A stretch of DNA of 64,000 nucleotides, taken from assembly GCA_905221605.1 (NCBI GenBank), contig CAJNDS010002416.1:247624-311623 (forward strand), in the 5' to 3' direction. This DNA comes from Symbiodinium natans (lineage: Eukaryota > Sar > Dinophyceae > Suessiales > Symbiodiniaceae). Both the position numbers and the translations under genes were made by a program. The number at the start of each line of letters is the position of its first letter. The stretch's first letter is position 1. Shown here piece by piece: positions 42,381 to 54,500 of this stretch. Under the pieces are notes generated by a model. The model searched no databases. It saw only the letters and a program-made list of their open reading frames with translations, and was not told the DNA's origin.

Positions 42381-42989
42381 GTGCCTCCACCCGGAATTTG
42401 GGGCTTTGAGGTTTCGGGTTGAGGGTTTAGGGTTTAGGATTTGGGAGTTCAGGGGCTTTGGGGTTTAGGGTTTGGGGTTCCACCCGAAATTTGGGGGCCG
42501 TGGGTTTACGGGTTTAGGGTTTTGGGGTTTAGAGGTTAGGGGTTTCGGGGGGTTTGGGGTTTAGGGGTTTAGGGTGGGGTTCGGGGTTCTAGGGTTTGGG
42601 TTTAGGCGGTGGGGTCCTTCGGGTTTTGAGTTTGGGCTGTAGGGTTTATTACATACACACGGCGCTCTGGGGTTTAGGATTTAGGGTTTAAGGTTTTGGG
42701 TTTAGTGTTTAGGGTTTAGGGTTTAGGGGTTGGAGGATTTAAGGTTTACAGTGCAGGGTTTGGGGGCTTTAGGGCCTCGAACGTGTTATAGGGTCTAGAG
42801 CGTCCGGGCTTTGCGGCTCAGAATGACTCATTACTGGCTCTTTGCCAATCCTGAACCCTACGCTAGGGCTTAGGGATTAAGGAATAAGGGTTTATAGGGT
42901 TTACGTAGGGTTTAGGGTTTAGGGTTTAGGGTTCAGGGAGACACTTCGCCCCGCGGACCCTGGCTGATTCAAGGTTAGTGGGTCAGCTG

Positions 42990-43060
42990 TAACCCTAAAC
43001 CCTAAACCCTAAACCCTAAACCCTAAACCCTAAACCCTAAACCCTAAACCCTAAACCCTA
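42990..43060. repeat. Telomeric-type tract, CCCTAAA
   Basis: Ten units. Confidence 0.9.
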
Positions 43061-43263
43061 AGGACCCAGGGCTCCCCCTAAAGACATCAGCTATCAAGGG
43101 ATGCAGACTCGTACGTCCCTTTAAGGTTGTACCCCTCAGAGGTTTCCCTTAGCATACTCCTAACATGCCCCTTAGATTCCCTTAGAGGATCTTCAAAAAG
43201 AGTCTACCAAACCCAAGGGTACAACACCTTAAGGGTCCGAGCTAGAACCCCTAGAAGCCCTAA

Positions 43264-43343
43264 ACCCTGAACCTTGAACCCTAAACCCTAAACCCTAAAC
43301 CCTAAACCCTAAACCCTAAACCCTAAACCCTAAACCCTAAACC
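43264..43343. repeat. Telomeric-type tract, CCCTAAA
   Basis: About eleven units ending eight bases before the next exon. Confidence 0.92.
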
Positions 43344-43350
43344 GGCTAAG

Positions 43351-43399
43351 GTGCCGGCCACCGTCATCGCCCCTTGGATGCAGAGGCTGTGGGCGCATG
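43351..43399 (+). CDS. Probable exon, possibly channel N-terminal part
   Basis: GGCTAAG|GTG to CATG|GTTCTC, or to a GC donor after TGG (43391). It reads VPATVIAPWMQRLWAH. If the GC donor is used, its phase fits 43987. It is followed by a TTTAGGG tract. Confidence 0.45.
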
Positions 43400-43414
43400 G
43401 TTCTCCTACTAGGA

Positions 43415-43476
43415 TGTAGGGTTTAGGGTTTAGGGTTTAGGGTTTAGGGTTTAGGGTTTAGGGTTTAGGGTTTAGG
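43415..43476. repeat. Telomeric-type tract, TTTAGGG
   Basis: Eight units. Confidence 0.9.
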
Positions 43477-43986
43477 GTACAGGGGTTTCTAAGGATAGTT
43501 TCATGGGCCATGAATCTGCTCCCTTACCCTCTTGAAAGGGCTCTGTAAGTGACCATGGTAACTACCCTAAGATCGCATGCTTAGTAGTACCCTTGTTCCT
43601 TTCTTTACGGTTTACGGCCCTAAGTAATTGTCCTTAAAGTTGTTGGACAACCTAGCTTGCTATCATACGGGCTGCAGGAGTACCCCCCCCCCCCCCCCCC
43701 CCCCCCCCACCCCCACCCACCCCGCCCACCCGCGTCTCGGCCTCCTAAACCCTAAGCCCGAAACCCTGAACCCCCTCAACCCTGCACCCCCGCAACCCGA
43801 AAGCCTGAACCCCAACCCCCCCACCCCCCCCAATATATATATATATATATACCCTAAACCCTAAACCCTAAACCCGAAACCCTAACCTAAACCCTAAACC
43901 CTAAACCCTAAACCCTAAACCCTACACCCCCCCCCCCCCCCCAAACGCCTGCCGAGGTTCTCAACTCGGCGATCTTTGCCTTTCAG

Positions 43987-44034
43987 GAATGGGCTCCCAA
44001 TGAGGATCTGTACGAGACCCTGGATTCTCGGCCT
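43987..44034 (+). CDS. Probable channel exon, S1-S2 loop
   Basis: TTTCAG|GAA; reads EWAPNEDLYETLDSRP up to a GC at 44035 (or to 44051 at a GT). With the GC donor it is phase 0 to 0 and joins directly to the S2 exon at 45524. The acidic, tyrosine-containing segment is what commonly lies before S2. S1 itself was not found. Confidence 0.5.
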
Positions 44035-44186
44035 GCACGGAGCTGTGAGAGGTCGTAGGGTTTAGGGTTTAGGGTTCAGGGTTTAGGGTTTAGGGTTTAG
44101 GGTTTAGGGATGTGTTGTAGGGCTTCCAGTTCGGGTCAGCGTTTAGGGTTTAGGGTTTTTAGGGTTCTGTATGGGCGTTGGAATAG

Positions 44187-44287
44187 TTTTCCAAAAGTAT
44201 TCCCCTGTGGCCCCTGCATATAATTCTATCATACTAACCCCGCGAAAACCTACTTTTGTTATTAAAAACCCCTATAGTAGGGTGTTT
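44187..44287. mobile_element. MITE-like element, family L
   Basis: It carries GTATTCCCCTGTGGCCCCTG and ACTTTTGTTATTAAAAACCC, ending CTATAGTAGGG. Confidence 0.5.
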
Positions 44288-44726
44288 GGGGTGGGGCTAA
44301 GTTCGGGATGTAGGGCTCCTGCTTCGGGGTTCCGGGGTTAGAGTTCTTAGGGGAGGGCTCAGGGTTTAAGGTTTGGGGTCTGGGGGGGTGGCAATTTGTG
44401 GGCTCGGGGTTTCTATATCCCCCTTCGGAATTTTTTCACATAAAGCCCACGAGGATATCAAAAAACAATATTTTTATTAAGCTTTAAGGGGGTATAGGTT
44501 CAGGAATCTTCGGGTTGAGGGCTTGCCTCTGAGTACCCCAGAAGAGTTCACCGAAGCTCAAGGATGGAGGACATCAAGGCCCGCAACTCTAAAACCCTAA
44601 GCCCCAAAGCCCCAGACCCCTCAACCCTCAACCCTAAACCCTACACCCTACACCTTTGGCGCTCCTAGGCAGCGCCCTCGGTTTAGGGTTTAGGGTTTGG
44701 GGTTTTGGGTTTTGGGTTTGGGTTTA

Positions 44727-44850
44727 GGTAGGAATTACCGTTACTAAGAACCCCTCAAGCCTGCTTTTTCGTAGGCTCTTGTTCTTCAAGCCGCTTACAG
44801 GGCTCTTAGAGAACCTGATAAAAACTAGGTTTGTTCTTAAGGTACGTACT
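44727..44850. mobile_element. Inverted-repeat element, family K
   Basis: GTTACTAAGAACCCCTCAAG at the left pairs with TTTGTTCTTAAGGTACGTAC at the right, with inner GTAGGCTCTTGTTCTT. A related copy lies at 59745-59895. Confidence 0.5.
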
Positions 44851-44931
44851 GCTTGTGAGTTACTCTTTGTGCGTTTAGGGAGTGTTGTTTTGGGCTTTGG
44901 GTGAGTATTGTGCGGCCCATGTTGCCTCCGC

Positions 44932-45515
44932 CCCCTAAACCCTAAACCCTAAACCCTAAACCCTAAACCCTAAACCCTAAACCCTAAACCCTAAACCCCT
45001 AAACCCTAAACCCTAAACCCACAACCCACAAACCCCTAAGCCCTAAGCCCCGAAACCCCTAAACCCCCAAACCCCTAAGCCCCTAAGCCCCTAAACCCTT
45101 AAACCTAAGCCCCTAAGCCCCCAAACCCCTCAACCCCTAAGCCCCTAAACCCCTAAACCCCTAAACCCCTAAACCCCTAAACCCCTAAACCCCTAAACCC
45201 CTAAACCCCTAAACCCCTAAACCCCTAAAAACCCCTAAACCCCTAACCCTAAACCCAACCCCCGAAGCCCCCAAAGAGCCCCTAAGCCCCTAAACCCCTA
45301 AACCCCTAAAAACCCCTAAGCCCCTAACCCTAACCCCTAAACCCCTAAACCCATAAGCCCCTAAACCCTAAACCCTAAACCCTAAACCAAACCCTACACC
45401 CTACACCCTACACCCTACACCCTACACCCTACACCCTACACCCTACACCCTACACCCTACACCCTAACCCTAAACCCTAAACCCTAAACCTAAACCCTAA
45501 ACCCTAAACCCCAAA
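44932..45515. repeat. Composite telomeric array, about 580 bases
   Basis: In order it has CCCTAAA, mixed units, a long CCCCTAAA block (45130-45230), degenerate units, eleven CCCTACA units (45394-45465) and CCCTAAA again. It ends just before the S2 exon. Confidence 0.93.
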
Positions 45516-45523
45516 CCGAAAAG

Positions 45524-45556
45524 GAAACCATATTCATGGTCTGCTACCTCATTGAA
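45524..45556 (+). CDS. Channel exon: first half of S2
   Basis: AAAAG|GAA to GAA|GCCACT. It reads ETIFMVCYLIE; phase 0 to 0. Joined to the next exon it gives the acidic S2 helix (YLIE|ALIKLWLYG). The donor is GC; without it the frame runs into TEPQVATASNFGSP and TTTAGGG units. Confidence 0.78.
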
Positions 45557-48470
45557 GCCACTGAGCCGCAAGTTGCAACCGCCTCCAACTTTGGGTCTCC
45601 AGGGTTTAGGGTTTCGGGTTTAGGGTTTAGGGTTTCGGGTTTCGGGTTTAGGGTTTGGGGTTTAGGGGACCAGGGCTTGGGGGTTTTCGCGCTTTCGGGT
45701 TTAGGTCAACATTGTGACATTGCGGGGGGGGGGGGGGGGGGGGGGGCAGGTACAGGGTTTCGGGGTTTAGGGCTGCAGGATTTTTGGGTTCAGGGCCTGG
45801 GGTTGAGGCCTTACAAGCAAAGTCACAAACATGAACACCCTAAACCCTAAACCCTAAACCCTAAACCCTAAACCCTAAACCCTAAACCCTAAACCCTAAA
45901 CCCTAAACCCTAAACCCTAAACCCTAAACCCTAAACCCTAAACCCTAAACCCTAAACCCTAAACCCTAAACCTAACCCTAAACCCTAAACCCTAAACCCT
46001 AAACCCTAAACCCTAAACCCTAAACCCTAAACCCTAAACCCTAAACCCTAAACCCTAAACCCTAAACCCTACCCTAAACCCTAAATTGGAAACCCTGTAA
46101 ACCCCAAAACCAATGCCCCTAAGCCACGATCTCCAAGGCCTCCCAGACACCCGTCAATCTATCCGTTCCGCCAAGCCCCAAACCCTAAACCCTAAACCCT
46201 AAACCCTAAACCCTAAACCCTAAACCCTAAACCCTAAACCCTAAACCCTAAACCCTAAACCCTAAACCCTAAACCCTAAACCCTAAACCCCAACTCACCT
46301 GAGGCACTGATCAAGCTTTGGCTCTACGGCTGCCGCGGCTACTTTCGTGGCCCTGAGTGGGGCTGGAACTGCTTCGACTTCGTGTGCTTGCTCTTCTCCC
46401 TGTTCGATTTTGGCGTCACACAGGCTCCGCACCCTAAACCCTAAACCCTAAACCCTGCACCCTGAACCCTGAACCCTGAACCCTGAACCCTGAACCTTGA
46501 ACCCAAACCCTATACAAACCCTAAACACCATAAATCCTTCCGGGCCTGCAGGTCCCCCCAGCCTCCTGTTGAAATGCATGTTTTAGGGCTCAGGGTTGAC
46601 ATGATTTGTTTAGGGTTTAGGGTTTAGGGTTTAGGGTTTAGGGTTTAGGGTTTAGGGTTTAGGGTTTAGGGTGTAGGGTTTACAGGCCCCATGGAGGGGC
46701 GCAGGGGTGTGACGTAGCATGTGGGTCTACTATGGTTATTCCAACTCACGGGTCCTTATGTTTAGGGGGCCCAAACCCTAAACCCTAAACCCTAAACCCT
46801 AAATTAAACCCTAAACCCTGAACCCTAAACCCTAAACCCTAAACCCTAAACCCTAAACCCTAAACCCTAAACCCTAAACCCTAAACCCTAAACCCTAAAC
46901 CCTGAGCCGCAGTGTGATTTCAGGATGCCCTGGCTTCTAGACCCCGAAGTTAACCCATAGCCCAAAAGGTACGGTGAAAAAAGAGCTCTGAGCGAGGCAT
47001 GGAAGGAAGAAGCGTTTAGGGTTTAGGGTTTAGGGTTTAGGGTTTAGGGCTGTCTTCTTCGGTTCCATATGAAGCAGGGTGTTTTTTACTGTAAGTGGTG
47101 AGTGTCTATAAGGTTTCTTTTCTAAACCTGGTGAGTGTACACGTTGGGCGTCCTTTCGGGGATACAAGGAATATAAACCCTACTACATCTGCGAATGCTG
47201 AGATACTTTCCCCGCGCTTCTCGCTAAGGTTATGAGGTCTTGGGCCCCGTATGTCACTCTCATACCATCCTAACTCAAGAGAATCTCAGGGTTAGGATAC
47301 CCTAAAAATGCTATCTGTCCCTACACCCTAAACCTAAACCCTAAGCCCCAAACCCGAAACGCTAAGCCCCAAAACCTTGTGTTTACGCAGGTTCAAAGGG
47401 GATAATATAGGAAGCACGGGCAACACAAACATTCCTAGAGCCGGTCAAGGGGTTGAGGGGTTAAGGAGTTGAGGGGTTGAGCGGTTTAGGGGTTTAGGGG
47501 TTTAGGGTTTAATAAAGTTTAGGGATTAAGTGTAGGGTTTAGGGTTTTAGTGTTTAAGTCTATAAGTTTAGCCTTTTGGGGCTCAGGGTTTGGGGTGTAA
47601 TTAGGGTCTAGGGCCGAACCCTAACCCAGGGTTCAGGGCCTCGACGCTACTCCGGGGTTTAGGGTTTTAGGGTTGAAGTTTCGGGTTTAGGGTTTAGGGT
47701 TTAGGGTTTAGGTTTAAGGTTTAGGAACCCACACGGGGTTGAGCCAAAGTAGCCGATCGCTCGCAGCAGCCACTTTCCGTGCAGGCAGTGAACTTAATTG
47801 GCACGAGACGCTGGGCCGATTTGACTTCCCCCCTTAGGGTTTAGGGTTTAGGGCTTAGGGTTTAGGGTTTAGGGTTCACTAAACCCTTAACCCTCAACCC
47901 TAAGCCCTAGCCTTAAACCCTAACCCCAGACCCTATAGACCTAAAGCGCCCCAAGCCCTAAGAGCCTTTTGCTGGCGTACTTGGAGGTTCATGGTACCTA
48001 CTAACCAATTCTAACTGCATCTGTCGGCCTTTTGCCACCTTGTTTTGGGGCTACCGAGGCCCCCCTCCCCCGTCCCCCCCTCCCTAACACCCAAAAAACC
48101 AAAACCCTGAACCCTCAACCCCTTGAACCGCCAGCCGCCCTAGACCCTCAATACTCAAACTCTACCCCCGCCCGAAACCCTAAACCCTAGCACCTGAAAC
48201 CCGCAATAGCCCTAAACCCTAAAACCTCAACCCTAAACATTTTTATAAAGCTTGAGAATCCTAAACTCAATAGCCCTAAACCCGAAACCCCGAAACCCTA
48301 AACCTGAACCCCATTATAAACCCTAAGAGCCTCAAACTCTCAGTAGCCCTAAGCCCTAAACCCTAAGACCTATCATCAAAAAAACCTTAAACCCTCACCA
48401 GCCCTAAACCCTAAACCCTAAACGTAGTTCAACCCTCCAGAGTCCTTGAAGCCTAGTCCTAAACCCTGTG

Positions 48471-48517
<47 letters not shown>

Positions 48518-51500
48518 TTCCCCCCCTTCCCCCCCCCACCACCCCCCCCACCCCGAAACCCTAAGCCCTAAACCCCATCATAAACCCTAGATTTTTAAAC
48601 CGCTACTAGAAGCCCTCAAAAGCCCTAAACCCTAAGCCCTACTACAAACCCTACGACTCTTAAACCCCCAATAATCCTTAAGAAACCCTAGTACAAATCC
48701 TAAGAACCTTGAACCCCCCAATAGTCCTTAAGTCTCTCAATAGCCCTAAACCCCAAACCCCAGACCCTAAACCCTAAACCCTAAACCCTGAGATTCTTGA
48801 ACCCCCCAATAGTCCCTAGGGTCTCTCGATGCCAGCCGAACTCAGGCTCACCAGACCTCCTACCCTAAACCCTAAGCCCTAAACCCTAAACCCTAAACCC
48901 TAAACCCTAAACCCTAAACCCTAAACCCTAACCCTAAACCAAATGGTAGTCTCAGGCTCACCAGACCTTAGCTTGCTGATGATGATCAAGATGCCCCACG
49001 GCTTGCAGCCTTTCGGTTTTTTTGCATGACATGGGTGGTAGGGTTTAGGGTTTAGGGTTTAGGGTTTAGGGTTTAGGGTTTAGGGTTTAGGGTTTAGGGT
49101 TTAGGGTTTAGGGTTTAGGGTTTAGGGTTTAGGGTTTAGTTAGGGTTTAGGGGTTTGCAGGCAGGGAGTTTTGCATTTTTGGGTATAGGGTTGAGGGTCT
49201 AGGATATAGGGTTTGAACAGTTTTGGTGATCTGTGTGGATATGAGCATCGGACACATGTATCGTAGATCCCGTCTTGTCTTGATGTTGCATGCCTTTTGG
49301 GTTGTAGTAAAGCGAGAGGGGCTCACCCTAAAGTGCTACTGTCAGGCTCCTGTCTGTATCTCTGGGTGTGCTAATCCTCGAAAATCGGTAGGGGTTCCAA
49401 GCATGCCGCCTGCAACGTTCAAGCAACACAGGGTGTTGAAACCCTAAACCCTTAACCCTCAACCCTCAACCCTAAACCCTAAACCCTAAACCCTAAACCC
49501 TCAGCCTCTCATCCTGGGCTCCTCAGATATATTGGTGAGTGCTTGCATTGGGGGCATGGCTTCGGGGCGACGATTGCTGTTGCGACTACTTCTGCTACTC
49601 GTTTATTATTGTTATTTTTCCTCTTATTAGTACGTTTCTTATTTGCTTTGCTGTTATATGTCATGGCGCTTCTAGGGCTCCTCATAAATATTGGCGAGTC
49701 TACGTCTGGGGTGTGCTTTGGATATCCCTACTTCATGTGCCTAAATTGAGGTCCCCAGTGGCTTGAGTTTAAAGGTCAAAACGTCTTTGATTTTTAGGAG
49801 GGTTTAGGGTATCTTGAATCAAGCTCGGGGCTTGGGACTTCGCGTCTGGCAAGGGAAGTGCTTCGTCCCTATAGTCTTGTGCCCCAGTACCCCTCCTGTC
49901 GCCTCCTATAGCGCCTATGCGCACACGGACGCGGGTGGAGGCTGCGTCTTGCACGGCTGGCCCGCCTGATACGTGCCCTGCGCTATCCCATCTTCCGCCC
50001 CTCGGAGAGCAAATTCTGGTCGAGGGCTTAGGGACGGGAAGGCCAGTGACCAGCCAAAGGCATGGTGTAATCTGGGGGTCGGATTAATTACTAGTAGTAT
50101 GTTCCCTTATGGCCCCTTTCGAAATATACTATAAGAACCCCCAAAACCCCATTCTAGTTTTGTTGGCTGAAGAGGCTGTCCGGGGCTTTGGAAAGTTGTT
50201 GCTTAGGTGTCCAGGGTTGTCGTTTGAGGGGTGGCTTAAGAATGTCGGGTCCAGCTGCGTGGTTGTCAAAATCATGATCCCTTTTTGGGGTACCCACAAT
50301 AGTAGGTGCCGTATGATAATAGGGATCCAAATAGGGGCCAAATTTTGACAACCACCCACCTGAACGAGCATTTTCGGTTTGGTGGCCCACCCACTCTTGA
50401 GGTGAGGCTGCGTATCCTCAACATGCTCTCCGGGTCCTAAATCTGTCAATCCCTACAAGCCCTATAGTAAACTCCAGAAAGTTGGAACATGGTTTAAGGA
50501 TGATTGGAGCTGGGATTCCCGTTAGAATACTTTTTGGGGTACGGGGATGAGGATGTTTCAACTTTTGGGAGTTTACTGTAAATGTTCAACGACATGTGCG
50601 GCTCGCGATGACATGCGCGAAGCGCTCATCCCAATGCTTAGAGCCTACAACTCCAAAAGCCCAAAGCCCAACTTTGCTTGTCAGGGCGCAGGGTTTATAG
50701 CTTGGGCTTTTGTGTGTTGGCCCTAAAAAACCACCTTAAACCCTATACCCTAAACCCTACACCCTACACCCTAAACCCTTAACCCTTAACCCTAAACCCC
50801 AAACCCTAAACCCTAAACCCTAAACCCTAGCGCGACCACTAGCGACCTTAGAGCCGGATTCCCATCAGGAGAGTTGAACATGATGGTCATGGGCGTCGTC
50901 TCCGGCGTGCGTGTCCTTATTTGGGCTTCTCGGCCGGTTCAGTGGTATAGCTGCGCAGGGAGTCCCCCCCCCCCCCCCTTGCTATATTATCTATCGCTAA
51001 GGCGTAGTTGGGGGTTTAGCGTGCAGGGTTTGTGGTATGCTGGCTATAGGCAGGTACTGGTGGGCTAGCTCGATGTATACTTACAATGCCTCCCTGTGCA
51101 AAACTAACCTTAAATAATACCCAAATGGGGGCTTCCGAAATTTGGGGGTACCTTATTATGGGCCTTATTCTAATCTAATCCTACTATTTAGATTATTTGG
51201 GCGTCTATATCAGGAGTCCCTTATTTCCCTAAACCCTAAGTCCTGAGGCCTCCCAAATGCATAGTTCTGGTGCGAGCTCTTATTGTCCGGGTGCCGTATT
51301 ATCGAGGTGACTGAAGAAGGGATCCATGCTTCGAGAGCTACCCAAGGGCTTCGGGTTTTGGGGTTTAGGGCTTAGGGTGTAGGGTGCTTATCGGTTGCTC
51401 TAAGGTGCACCCTGAGCTCTGACACTCCAGTTTTCAGGTGAGTGCCCCTGACAAGAAACATCACACGTATCGCACTTAGCTCCGAAACTAGCCCTAAACC

Positions 51501-54500
51501 CCAAACCCTATAAACCCTATAAAGCCTATAAAGCCTAGAAACCCCAAAATGTGGAGGCGATCATACTCCTGTTCTTCACCATCTACGTGGCTGGGGTGGC
51601 ACCAGCCTCAGCTTCATTGAAAGAAGGAATCCGAACCCCACAAACTCGTACACGAAGAGGTTCAAGCTTCAGTTTGTAGGGCCTTACATAGGGTTTTGTA
51701 GGGTTTTTTCAAATATTACAGGGTTTTACAGGGTTATAGGTTTTATAGGGTTTATAGGTTCAGGATCTATGATCTTTTGGGTTTCAGGGCTCTTTCCCGA
51801 ACCTACGTAACCTAGTCCCGTGAAGAAAGAAACTTCGGGGCCTTCAGCCCCTAAACCCTAAACCCTAAACCCTAAACCCTAAACCCTAAACCCTAAACCC
51901 TATACCCTAAACCCTAAACCCTAAGTTTAGACTGCAGGCCTTGCACCGGCTGATGGGCGACCATCCCGAAGTCCAGGAGAGTTTGTGTTCAATTTGGGTT
52001 CCTTAGGTTTATCGTGTTTAGGGTTTAGGTTAGGGTTTAGGGTTTAGGGTTTAGGGTTCAGGGTTTGGGGTTTGGGGTTTGGGGTTTGGGGTTTGGGGTT
52101 TAGGGTTTGCTCTAATATGACGTAGATGTTGTGAAGGTTAGGATGCAGCAGAGGCTCGAAAGCCTTGTCAGGTGCGAAGAGCAGCTCTGGCCCAACTGTG
52201 GAAGGCCATCTCACACCCTTCTCCCACCCCACGCCGTCCGAGGCGGCAAAGCCACCCTAACAGATTCCTTTTAGGGTTGAGGGCCTAAACTCAGACCAAT
52301 TGCTTACTTCCAATAAAAGGTCTTCCGTCACCGAAGGTTCTCAGGAAAAGGTTTCGGGCACGGGGAGGCAGGCGAGGCGTGGGGTCCCAGATGAAGCATC
52401 TCAAAGGGTCCCAGAAAGGTCCCAGGCAGCTCAGGGGTCCCAAGGTGTTGAGGGGTCAACGACGTGTTTTTGGGAGCATCGTAGGCCCCTGATGCCTGGG
52501 AGGCTGCGGCGAGGGGTCCGGGCCTGGAGCCATTGGGGGCACCCCTCCACACGTGTAGGGGAATGACTCCAAAAAGGGAGCAGTGCTTCTCGAGGAGAAC
52601 GTGCTCCGGTACCGGGCCCATCGTGGTGCTACCGAGGCGAACGACCTGGAGGGGCTTAAGCGCCGCCCCCCCAACTGTAGGGGGGCGGCCTAAGCCTTGA
52701 GTTAAGGGTTAGTTAGGGTCAGGGTTTAGGCTTTAGGGTTTAGGGTGCAGACCGAGGACCCTGAGTAGGACCGTGCTCCCTTCTTTTTGGCTTAGGGGCC
52801 CCTCTCAGCCCCTTCAAACCAAAAGGGGCACCCTTGTTATTCCTAGGTTGCTCTTGGGCCTCATTTATGTTTAGGGTCTGGGGTTTGGGTTTAAGGGGTG
52901 TAGTGCTTTAGGGATTTCAGGTTTAGCAGGTTCAGGGTTTAGGTTTAGGTTTACAGAAAGGTACGCTGTTGGGCCCACGTTTTTGCAAGTCTGTTTTGTG
53001 GGTTTTGCGTGCATTCTTGCCGATTCTGTCTTTTCTGCATCATTGTCTGCGTGTCCTTGTGTTTTTCGGCGCCAGTTCGCATCCAATTTCACCTCCTCAA
53101 CCCGGACCCTAAACCACAAACCCCGAACCCCGAACTCCAGAATCCAAACCCTAAACCCTAAACCCTTCCCTGCCAGGAGTTCCACACCTTGGAGGAATCC
53201 ATGTTCACTCTCTTCAGGCCACACTAGCGCCGCTCAGGGTTTGGGGTTTAATTAGGGTTTAGGGTTTAGGGTTTAGGGTTTAGGGTTTAGGGTTTAGGGT
53301 TTAGGGTTTAGGGTTTAGGGTTTAGGGTTTAGGGTTTAGGGGCTCAGGGTTCACAATTTTCGGGTTTAGGTCTTAGGACTTAGGGCTTAGGGTGTAGGAG
53401 CCGGGTTTCAAGCTTAAAACCCTAAACCCTGAACCCCAAAAAGTGCAGGGCTCTGGGTTTAGAGATTGGGGCCTCATGCTCGGGTGTCAGGGTTTCAGGT
53501 TTGGGCTTCAGGGTTTCGGTTGCATTGGGGTTTGCACGTTTTGGGGATTAGGGTTCAGGGTTCAGGGGCTTTGGGTTTGGGTTTTGGGCTTCTACTTGAG
53601 GGAGCATTTGCAAAAGGTAGATCGGGGCCATGACAAAGCCAACAAACCTGCCGCTTCGGAAAGGTTTAGGGCTTAGGGTTTATGATTTTGCGATATGCGA
53701 GGTTTGTCCTCTTTTTGCACTGCTGCTCGACGAAGGTAGGCGGATGAAAACGCGCTGGCGCGAATTCAAGGTCCCCTTATACAGTACCCTGAACCCTTCA
53801 ACCCGAAACCCTAAGCCCCAAAAAGGGTATTGCAATATGGTAACTGGGCCACCAAGTGTTACATATTGAAGACTTCCCAGCGCAGGTGTTTCACCGATGG
53901 CTGCGTTGCCTATGATGGGCGACCCCTTCAGGCGAGCTCTTCAAGTTGCAATATGTTCCAGGGGTTTAGGCTTTAGGGTTTAGGATTTAGGGTTAGGGTT
54001 TAGGGTAATAACATATCTTTCGTGTCTTTCAGAAAGGGTATTCGAAACCATACCCCTTCCGTCAGCTTACGCGTTGAGTTATGTAGAGTTTAAGAACAAT
54101 GTTTGACCCTGAGCCTTACATCGTTATCTTGTATTGCTCCACATAAAGACGCCTCAACCGTAGCCTCCCGAAGGCGTGCTGGAAAAGCTACGCTGAAGCA
54201 GCCCCGCATTCCAACCCTATCAAAACCTTCTAATTAGGTTTTCATCGGGAGTTAGGGAAGTGGGTGCTTTTCTATTCCCTTTTGCAGCCCTTCAATTACA
54301 GGGTTCTTCAAACCCTCAAACCCTTAAACCCTCAAACCCTTAAACCCTTAAACCCTTAAACCCTTAAACCCTAAACCCTTAATTAAACCCCTTCTCCTCC
54401 CTTAAGAACCCAATTTAGTGGCGCCAGGAGAAGCTGCACAGAATCTATGGGAACTTCTTTTTCATTGGCTACGTCCTCTTCTTTATGCTGGCCACTGCCC

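Noticed and set aside
52328-52674. Minus-strand open frames of 72 to 97 codons
   Set aside because: They are proline-rich reverse readings of GGGTCCC-type repeats without any domain, lying inside a channel intron.
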